Below, piece after piece: positions 18,001-24,867 of a stretch of DNA of 24,867 nt; position 1 is the stretch's first letter, and each line of letters begins with the position of its first letter. The notes below the pieces were generated by a model that worked only from the letters and a program-made list of their open reading frames with translations, ran no database searches and had not been told where the DNA came from. The DNA is taken from NCBI GenBank assembly GCA_021822115.1, contig JAJZSA010000036.1, positions 1-24,867 on the forward strand, written 5' to 3'. This DNA is from Pseudomonadota bacterium. Lineage in GTDB: Bacteria > Pseudomonadota > Gammaproteobacteria > Burkholderiales > Gallionellaceae. The translations under genes and the position numbers were made by a program.

Positions 18001-18394
18001 TTGGCGTTGGGCGGCGGCACTCCTTGGGCCGCTGCCACTTCTGTCATGGATTCCTCCATGGGGAGGGGATGTCATCCAACTTGGCATGCATGATGCGGTG
18101 CTTTATTGCGTCTCAATCGCCATATTCGAGGAGTTGCTATTCCGTGGTGCACTGCAAGGAAGTTTGTTGCGGAGCCGGTTTTTCCAGGTCAAATGGTTGG
18201 CTTTGAGTAAGGCGAACTGGTTGACTAGCCTGATGTTTGCCTTGGCTCATCTGTGGCAGCATCCATGGTTTCTTTGGTTGGGATATTTTGCAGTGTCTTT
18301 GCTGTTCGGGGATTTTCGAGAACGGTATCGTTCAGTTCTCGCTCCTGTTTCTCTACATGGTTATTACAACCTGTTGTTACTGTGGCGCCCTTGA
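17978..18394 (+). CDS. CPBP-family glutamic-type intramembrane protease, probable dedicated sorting protease (myxosortase/MrtJ-like)
   Basis: This 138-aa, highly hydrophobic protein has four or five membrane segments. It carries the three CPBP (Abi/CAAX-like) motifs: FEELLFRG (Glu51, Glu52, Arg56), FALAH (His91) and SLHGYYN (His127, Asn131). These residues form the active site of the glutamic intramembrane protease family. It starts at GTG 17978 (or 17981) inside the subtilase gene and overlaps it by 23 bases, so the two are almost certainly co-translated. Very short CPBP proteins beside one gene with a Cys/TM/Arg tail are the known pattern of dedicated sorting systems such as MrtJ with JDVT-CTERM. 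I infer it cleaves the subtilase near Cys769. No Shine-Dalgarno sequence is seen, in line with coupling. Confidence 0.82.
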   Translation: MVRVSKIDWRWAAALLGPLPLLSWIPPWGGDVIQLGMHDAVLYCVSIAIFEELLFRGALQGSLLRSRFFQVKWLALSKANWLTSLMFALAHLWQHPWFLWLGYFAVSLLFGDFRERYRSVLAPVSLHGYYNLLLLWRP

Positions 18395-18400
18395 ATTGGG

Positions 18401-19645
18401 CTAGGGTTGCAGTGCGATACGTTGTTTGGCTAATGCCGGGCTTTGTGCAAAGTAACGTTTGACGCCGCTTAATATTGCGTCAGCCATTTTTACTTGGTAG
18501 GTTTCGTCGCTCAGTCGTTTTTCTTCTGTTGGATTGCTGATGAAAGCTGTCTCAACCAAGATGGATGGGATGTCAGGCGATTTTAGTACGGCGAAGCCTG
18601 CTTGTTCGACGCGACCGCGGTGCAGGCTGTTGATCTCACCCAATTCATTCAGTACATGTTTGGCGAGTTTCATGCTGTCACTGATGGTGGCTGTCTGCGA
18701 CAGGTCGAGCAGGGTGCGCGCCAAGTAAGGATCTTTCACGGCCAGGTTCACGCCACCGATCAAATCAGCCTCGTTTTCTTTCTTTGCCAGCCAGTTTGCG
18801 CTGGCGCTGGTGGCGCCACGTTCGGAGAGGGCAAAGACGGATGAGCCTCGGGCATGGGCTTTGATGAACGCGTCAGCATGGATGGAGATGAACAGGTCGG
18901 CATGGGAGCGGCGTGCTTTTTCAACGCGGCCCATCAATGGGATGAAATAGTCACCGTCCCGGATCATCACGGCGCGCATGCCGGGGGTGGCGTCGATCTG
19001 TTGGCGCAGTTTTCTTGCGATAGCAAGTGTGACGTCCTTCTCGCGAGTCCCGCGTCGACCGATCGCTCCAGGATCTTCTCCGCCGTGACCGGCATCCACG
19101 GCGACTACCAGGATACGGTTACGTATTTCCGGGTAGGTCGGGGGGGCTGGTACTTCGGATATGGTGGGTGCACTTGCGCTCGCGCTGGGGGCTTCTGATT
19201 CCAGTTTGCCTTCAACTAGAGCCAAGAGCGGGTCGTTCGGGACGGCGGGATAGATGTCCAGTACCAGTCGATGGCCATATTCTCCAACAGGTTTCAGGCT
19301 GAACAATTGCGGTTTTACTTGTGCTTTCAGGTCGAGCACCAGACGCACGACGCCGGGCTTGAAGCGTCCCACCCGTAGACTGCTGATATACGGGTCGTCA
19401 TTGCTGACCTTGCTGGCCAGTGCATTCAGGATGGCGTTCACTTCGATGCCTTCCAGATCGATCACCAGTCGTTCCGGGTTGGAGAGGGTGAACAGATTGT
19501 GACGTAATGCGGTCTTCGATTCCAGCGTCAGGCGCGTGTAGTCCTGTGCTGGCCAGATGCGTGCGGAAGTGATGCCGGCCTCCGCTTGTGCGCAAGGGAT
19601 GGCGAGCAGGGCGAGCAGCAGGCAGGTTATAAAGCGTTCAAACAT
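18401..19645 (-). CDS. amiC: N-acetylmuramoyl-L-alanine amidase with AMIN domain
   Basis: The 414-aa periplasmic amidase cuts septal peptidoglycan during daughter-cell separation. It has a signal peptide (MFERFITCLLLALLAIPCAQA), an AMIN domain (about 25-125, beginning ITSARIWPAQDYTRLTLES) and a catalytic Amidase_3 domain (about 180-405). Zinc-ligand motifs are VDAGHGGEDPGA, the Glu in GTREKDVTL and ISIHADAF, with the catalytic Glu in LVETAFISNP. Length matches AmiC (417 aa in E. coli). The longer frame upstream is rejected because ATG at 19645 begins the signal peptide and has GGAAG in front. It overlaps tsaE by 19 bases. It ends six bases from the convergent CPBP gene with no terminator hairpin between. 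Confidence 0.95.
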   Translation of the reverse strand: MFERFITCLLLALLAIPCAQAEAGITSARIWPAQDYTRLTLESKTALRHNLFTLSNPERLVIDLEGIEVNAILNALASKVSNDDPYISSLRVGRFKPGVVRLVLDLKAQVKPQLFSLKPVGEYGHRLVLDIYPAVPNDPLLALVEGKLESEAPSASASAPTISEVPAPPTYPEIRNRILVVAVDAGHGGEDPGAIGRRGTREKDVTLAIARKLRQQIDATPGMRAVMIRDGDYFIPLMGRVEKARRSHADLFISIHADAFIKAHARGSSVFALSERGATSASANWLAKKENEADLIGGVNLAVKDPYLARTLLDLSQTATISDSMKLAKHVLNELGEINSLHRGRVEQAGFAVLKSPDIPSILVETAFISNPTEEKRLSDETYQVKMADAILSGVKRYFAQSPALAKQRIALQP

Positions 19646-20091
19646 TTTCTTCCGGAGTCGGTGTAGGCGTGCAGCAATATCTCGCGGCCATCCTGGAGAA
19701 TGGCAAAGGTCAGACTGAGGTCGGCCGGGGGGAGCAATCCGGCCGCTTGGTCTGGCCATTCGACCAGGCAGATGTTGTGACCATCGAACTCGTCACGGAA
19801 ACCAGCCTCTTCCCACTCCGCTGCATCGCGGAAACGATATAGGTCGAAGTGTCGCACCTGCATCCCATGGACTTGATAGCGTTCGACCAAGGTGTAAGTC
19901 GGACTCTTCACGCGCCCGGTATGGCCTAGTGCCTGCAACAGTGCACGTACGAGTGTGGTCTTGCCTGCGCCCAGATCGCCGCGCAGATAGATGATGAGTC
20001 CTGGTGCGAGCGCCTTTGCGAGCTGATGCGCAAAGGCGATGGTGGCCGCCTCATTGCTCAGTACTATTGGGCTATGATGCGACTCATGCAA
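19627..20091 (-). CDS. tsaE: tRNA threonylcarbamoyladenosine biosynthesis ATPase TsaE, TTG start
   Basis: TsaE is the ATPase that works with TsaB and TsaD in making t6A37 of tRNAs. The product has the Walker A motif GDLGAGKTTLVRALLQALG, VKSPTYTLVERY, VRHFDLYRF and ICLVEWPDQA, all typical. There is no suitable ATG: the open frame runs back over the queG gene to 20466. A TTG at 20091-20089 preceded by GGAGG (minus strand, 20105-20101) with a nine-base spacer gives 154 aa, matching E. coli TsaE (153 aa), so I choose it. tsaE and amiC overlap by 19 bases and are probably coexpressed, as in many proteobacteria. Confidence 0.93.
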   Translation of the reverse strand: MHESHHSPIVLSNEAATIAFAHQLAKALAPGLIIYLRGDLGAGKTTLVRALLQALGHTGRVKSPTYTLVERYQVHGMQVRHFDLYRFRDAAEWEEAGFRDEFDGHNICLVEWPDQAAGLLPPADLSLTFAILQDGREILLHAYTDSGRKCLNAL

Positions 20092-21195
20092 AACGAAACA
20101 CCTCCGCAGGATTACTCTGGCCTCTCCACTCGCATTCGGCAGTGGGCGGGCGAACTTGGCTTTCAGGCTGTCGGGATCGGCGGCACCGATCTCGGTGAAG
20201 CCGAGGAGCATCTGCTGCAATGGTTGGCAGATGGCCGTCACGGCGAGATGGATTATATGGCAAAACATGGCGTCACACGTGCCCGGCCAGCCGAGTTGTT
20301 GCCTGGTACCCTGCGGGTCATCTCTTTGTGCATGAATTACTATCCAATGCATGCGAAGGATGCTGCTGAAGTTCTGGCTGATGGTCGAGCGGCGTTCATT
20401 TCCCGCTATGCGTTGGGGCGGGATTATCACAAGGTTGTACGCAATCGATTGGCGAAACTCATGCAACGCATATGCGCCGAGGAACCGACTGCACAGTGTA
20501 GGGTGTTCACAGACTCAGCGCCGGTGCTGGAGGTGGAGGTCGCGCAGCGCACGCAACTCGGTTGGCGGGGCAAACATACCCTGCTGTTGTCTCGCGAACG
20601 GGGTTCCTATTTTTTTCTGGGGGAGATATTCATCAACTTGCCTTTGCCGATGGATGAACCAGGTTCCTCATATTGCGGCTCGTGCGTGGCGTGCATGGAG
20701 ATCTGTCCAACCAGAGCTATCACCGCGCCCTATCAATTGGATGCACGTCGCTGCATCTCCTATCTGACCATCGAATTCAAAGGCACTATCCCGCTTGGGT
20801 TGCGCCCGCTCATTGGTAATCGTATCTATGGGTGTGACGATTGTCAGGTCGTGTGCCCGTGGAATAGATTCGCCAAGATTTCACTGGAACCCGACTTTCG
20901 AGTGCGACATACGCTGGATGATGCGAGCCTGCTCGAATTGTTTGCATGGGATGACGCTGAATTCAGGCGGCGTTTCGAGGGGAGTGCGATCTATCGTATT
21001 GGTCATGAGCAATGGTTACGTAATATCGCGGTGGCGCTCGGTAATGCGCCTACCTCGTCGGACACCCTGCAGGCTTTGCGGGCACGTATGTCCCATCCTT
21101 CCGCGTTGGTGCGGGAGCACGTGGGTTGGGCGCTCGAACGGCATGCCACAAAAAAATCTCAAGAACTCCTTGACCGATCCCATACCGCTCTATAG
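20086..21195 (+). CDS. queG: Epoxyqueuosine reductase
   Basis: QueG reduces epoxyqueuosine to queuosine in the wobble position of tRNAs, using a cobalamin cofactor and two [4Fe-4S] clusters. The family's conserved FTDSAPVLEVE (seen here as VFTDSAPVLEVEVAQ) is followed by two ferredoxin-type clusters, YCGSCVACMEICPTRAI and GCDDCQVVCPWNRF. A HEAT-like C-terminal region ends the protein. From ATG 20086 the length is 369 aa against 379 in E. coli. ATGs at 20074 and 20077 are also possible, and none has a clear Shine-Dalgarno site. The 5' end overlaps that of the divergent tsaE, so each gene's promoter must lie within the other's coding region. The tsaE-queG divergent pairing is common. Confidence 0.94.
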   Translation: MQNETPPQDYSGLSTRIRQWAGELGFQAVGIGGTDLGEAEEHLLQWLADGRHGEMDYMAKHGVTRARPAELLPGTLRVISLCMNYYPMHAKDAAEVLADGRAAFISRYALGRDYHKVVRNRLAKLMQRICAEEPTAQCRVFTDSAPVLEVEVAQRTQLGWRGKHTLLLSRERGSYFFLGEIFINLPLPMDEPGSSYCGSCVACMEICPTRAITAPYQLDARRCISYLTIEFKGTIPLGLRPLIGNRIYGCDDCQVVCPWNRFAKISLEPDFRVRHTLDDASLLELFAWDDAEFRRRFEGSAIYRIGHEQWLRNIAVALGNAPTSSDTLQALRARMSHPSALVREHVGWALERHATKKSQELLDRSHTAL

Positions 21196-21198
21196 AAT
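21170..21198 (+). promoter_or_regulatory. Promoter of the initiator tRNA gene
   Basis: TTGACC at 21170-21175 and TAGAAT at 21193-21198 are 17 bases apart, each matching consensus at five of six positions. A GC-rich stretch (GCCGTCCC) follows the -10 box, as in stable-RNA promoters under stringent control. The -10 box overlaps the queG stop codon (TAG, 21193-21195). The tRNA begins 16 bases after the -10 box. Confidence 0.75.
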
Positions 21199-21214
21199 GC
21201 CGTCCCTCATCTGA

Positions 21215-22594
<1,380 letters not shown>

Positions 22595-22829
22595 GGCTCC
22601 AGAGCAGATAGCCGGATGGCTGAAATGCGCCCATCCAGATCGGGAGGACTATCAGGTGTCGCACGAGACCATCTATCGAAGTCTCTACATTCAGACCAGA
22701 GGGGCACTGAAGAAGGAACTGCTGGCCCACCTGCGGCGCACTCGAGTCATGCGCCGTTCAAGGCATCATACGCAGAAGACGGACAATCATGGCCGAATCA
22801 CCGATGCGGTATCGATCAGTGAGAGGCCG
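22595..22829 (+). mobile_element. Internal fragment of an IS30-family transposase gene
   Basis: The plus-strand frame opened by ATG 22584 encodes PEQIAGWLK, YQVSHETIYRSLYIQ, RGALKKELLAHLRRTR and RHHTQKTDNHGRITDAVSISERP. These are consecutive conserved segments of the middle of IS30-type transposases. The N-terminal helix-turn-helix region, the DDE catalytic domain and both inverted-repeat ends are missing. Homology ends near residue 82 (about 22829), beyond which the frame is antisense to the NERD gene. It is a remnant of roughly 235 bases wedged between two truncated genes. Confidence 0.85.
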
Positions 22830-23300
22830 ATCGAGCGGCACGTACGTACTGGCAATCTGGGAGTTCTCGAGATCGAAGTCTGGAAAGTGAACAGCGTAGC
22901 CGACCGGGCACTTAAGCTGCCACGACTTTAACATGTCGATGATGGTGAAAGTGTTGTCCCTGACCTGATTCAGGGGATCGATTTTGTATCCGTCACGTTC
23001 GTGGATAAACTGAACACCCGAAGGCTTGTATAAGCCCGCCTTCGTCTCAATGCAAAGCATTCCCAGTTTTGAATGCAGGATCACGAAGTCCACCTCGCCA
23101 GACAGATGCTTTCTGTCCAAGGAGACATGCAGGTACTCCTGCAGTTCCTGCGAGTACACACGCTTGATCCTGCCACGCAGCCAAGGTAGTGAGTGGATGA
23201 CAGCAAACCCATCGTCGAGTGTCGCTAGTTCCTGAAAGAGGGCGAATTCGCCTTTGCTGCGGAATTCCGCGTCATCGAGAGCTGGAAAGAATCTGGCCAT
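22758..23300 (-). pseudogene. NERD-domain (nuclease-related) protein, truncated at the C-terminus
   Basis: The 180-aa frame starts at ATG 23300 with a NERD domain (about residues 15-145). Conserved features are the GEFALFQEL helix, HSLPWL, the SGEVDFVILHSKLGMLCIETKAG core (putative catalytic Asp71, Glu85, Lys87; shown here only to name the motif), LNQVRDNT and VGYAVHFPD. Residues 1 to about 157 look native; the last 23 are antisense to the IS30 remnant, so the original C-terminus is lost. Full-length NERD proteins often continue into helicase or other domains, some in phage defence. Which kind this was cannot be said. No Shine-Dalgarno sequence is seen. It lies between mobile remnants and is probably non-functional. 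Confidence 0.75.
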
Positions 23301-23338
23301 GGAGGGAGGAAGCTCTGTGTCGGTTCAACGTATCCAAT

Positions 23339-23408
23339 GTGCTGCCAATTGTTTGTGCATGATAGTTTAAGGTGAAAAGGTTGCAGGGCAACTCCAAAGT
23401 GGCAGCAC
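23339..23408. repeat. Inverted repeat between the NERD and RHS fragments
   Basis: GTGCTGCCA at 23339-23347 and TGGCAGCAC at 23400-23408 are perfect 9-base inverted copies 52 bases apart. The right arm ends where the RHS homology begins. The bases around them (23301-23408) hold no gene I recognise. This may be a fragment of an insertion-sequence end or chance. Confidence 0.4.
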
Positions 23409-24867
23409 TGGCACTTACCCGTAACCACGCAGATCTATCGTGAAGGACTTGGTCCTAACTGGGTGCAAGACAACTCCATCGTCACCGCGTACGTATCACG
23501 TGGTGATGGCAAGACGTTGATCTACAGCCGCAATGGCACAGCATGGAAAAGCGATGCAGACGACAACGCAACCTTGATAACCCAATTTGATCCTGTAGGC
23601 AGAGTTAACGGCTGGACCTACACCACAGCTACTAAGGAAGTAGAACAATACAACGGAGCAGGACAACTTATCAGCATCACCGACCGTAAAGGACATACTC
23701 AAACTCTGACTTACAGTGATGGTACGACCGGTCCGAATGGAGGCTATGCAGCTGAAGGATATGCTGTCGATACAACTGGCGCGGTAGTGTCTGCACCTCT
23801 TGACGCTGGTTACCTCATCCGCGTCACCGATGCGTACGGCCACAGTCTCAACTTTGGTTACGACACACAATCGCGCATCGTCAAGATGACAGATCCTGCA
23901 GGTGGCACCTATCTCTACACCTACGATGCCAAGAACAACCTGAGCAGCGTCACCTACCCGGACGGTAAGATCAAGCAATATCTGTACGAAGATACAAACT
24001 ACATCCATGCCCTGACTGGAATCGTAGACGAGAACGGCAACCGCTATGCCACCTATGCTTATGACAGCACGGGTCGCGCCATCTCGTCTGAACACGCAGG
24101 CGGGGCTGGCAAGATCAGTCTCACCTACAACGCCGATGGCACCACCACTGAAACAGATGCTCTGGGCACCACCCGCATCCAAACCTTCCAGACCGTTCTG
24201 GGACTTCGCCGGAACGGTGGCGTCAGCCAACCCGGCGGTTCCGCCTGCGGTGCAGCCAGCAGTGCCCAGAGTTACGATGCGAACGGCAACGTATCGAGTC
24301 GCACCGACTTCAACGGCAACAAGACCTGCTACGCCTACGACCTGACGCGTAACCTTGAGACCGTCCGAGTAGAAGGCCTACCCTCAACCACCGCCTGCCC
24401 TGCCGACCTAGCCGCCTACGTACCCTCTACGGTTGCAGGAAGTGTAGAACGCAAGACCAGCACGACTTGGGATGCCACCTACCGTCTCCCGACACAGGTC
24501 GCCGAACCCTTACGCCTCACCCGCTACAGCTACGACACCCAAGGCAACCTGCTGAACAAGACCATCCAGCCCACCAGTGATGCAACTGGAGGCGCAGGCC
24601 TGGCCGCTGTCGCAACAGGCACCGCCCGCAGCACCGCCTACACCTACAGCCCGCTGGGCCAAGTCCTCACCGTAGACGGCGCCCGTACTGATGTCACAGA
24701 CATCACCACCTACAACTACTACGCCATCGACGCAGCTTGTACCGGTGCCTCAGCCTTGGGCTGCCGCGGCCAGTTGCAAAGCGTATCCAACGCCCTCAAC
24801 CAAAGTACCCAACTCAGTGACTACGACGCCAACGGCCGAGCAGGGCGCCTCACCGACCCGAACGGCC
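23409..24867 (+). CDS. RHS/YD-repeat protein, 5'-truncated and running off the window
   Basis: One frame is open from 23376 to the last base, with RHS-like sequence from about 23410 and no start codon that fits. It carries many tyrosine-aspartate repeats, such as YNGAGQLISITDRKG, YDTQSRIVKMTDPAGGTYLYTYD, YDSTGRAI, YDANGNVSSRTDFNGNKTCYAYD, YDTQGNLLN and YDANGRAGRLTDPNG. The first residues (LGPNWVQDNSIVTAYVSRGDGK) look like the middle of an RHS shell. The signal peptide or PAAR-like N-terminus and the RHS core and toxin C-terminus are not present here. RHS proteins are large shells that deliver polymorphic toxins or act at the cell surface. Codons are strikingly C-ending and G-poor on this strand compared with the upstream genes, which fits horizontal origin. 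The lack of a 5' end suggests a pseudogene or silent cassette. Confidence 0.85.

Noticed and set aside
18390..18405. Possible bidirectional terminator between the CPBP gene and amiC
   Set aside because: Only six bases separate the stops and I find no hairpin with T-tracts.
20092..20466. Upstream extension of the tsaE frame into queG
   Set aside because: The extra 125 residues are antisense to queG and unlike TsaE; the TTG with GGAGG gives the normal length.
23496..24230. 244-aa minus-strand open frame
   Set aside because: It is the shadow of the RHS frame. It has no recognisable motif, and the plus frame shows clear YD repeats throughout.

Overview
The window reads as a chromosome segment of a betaproteobacterium. 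The gene order serC-pheA-hisC-aroF-tyrA-aroA/cmk-rpsA-ihfB-lapA-lapB-pyrF, the fused aroA-cmk gene and the style of the proteins suggest the Nitrosomonadales, perhaps near Gallionellaceae. That placement rests on recognition only, not on a search.

Bases 1-8300 hold an aromatic amino acid supraoperon. It runs from the end of serC through pheA, hisC, a DAHP synthase gene, tyrA and an in-frame aroA-cmk fusion into rpsA and ihfB. Several joints are stop/start overlaps. A 14-bp hairpin with a GCAA loop closes the unit after ihfB. Bases 8350-12900 carry lapA-lapB (control of lipopolysaccharide assembly), pyrF, the heptose kinase gene rfaE1, hldD and comEA, ending in a second clear terminator. Most of this unit serves the outer membrane. 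Bases 13000-14970 carry two cysteine synthase paralogues, cysK and cysM, with a terminator between them.

Bases 15040-18400 are the most unusual chromosomal part. They encode a small lipoprotein, a large secreted subtilisin-like protease with a C-terminal sorting tail (glycines, cysteine, membrane helix, arginines), and a 138-aa CPBP-type intramembrane protease overlapping the subtilase gene. This looks like a self-contained secretion, sorting and maturation cassette with its own dedicated sorting protease. The lipoprotein's C-terminal half resembles the I9-type propeptide of the neighbouring protease and could be a free inhibitor or folding helper.

Bases 18400-21290 are housekeeping: amiC and tsaE on the minus strand, queG diverging from tsaE with overlapping 5' ends, and an initiator tRNA-Met whose promoter lies in the 3' end of queG.

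From the tRNA onward the window is a decayed mobile region. A large serine recombinase reads antisense into the tRNA and stops in its anticodon loop, so its last residues are encoded by the tRNA gene. Its catalytic N-terminal domain has been lost at the edge of an IS30-family transposase remnant. The other edge of that remnant truncates a NERD-nuclease gene. Beyond it a 5'-truncated RHS/YD-repeat gene runs off the end. All coordinates and motifs were read by eye; no database search was run.
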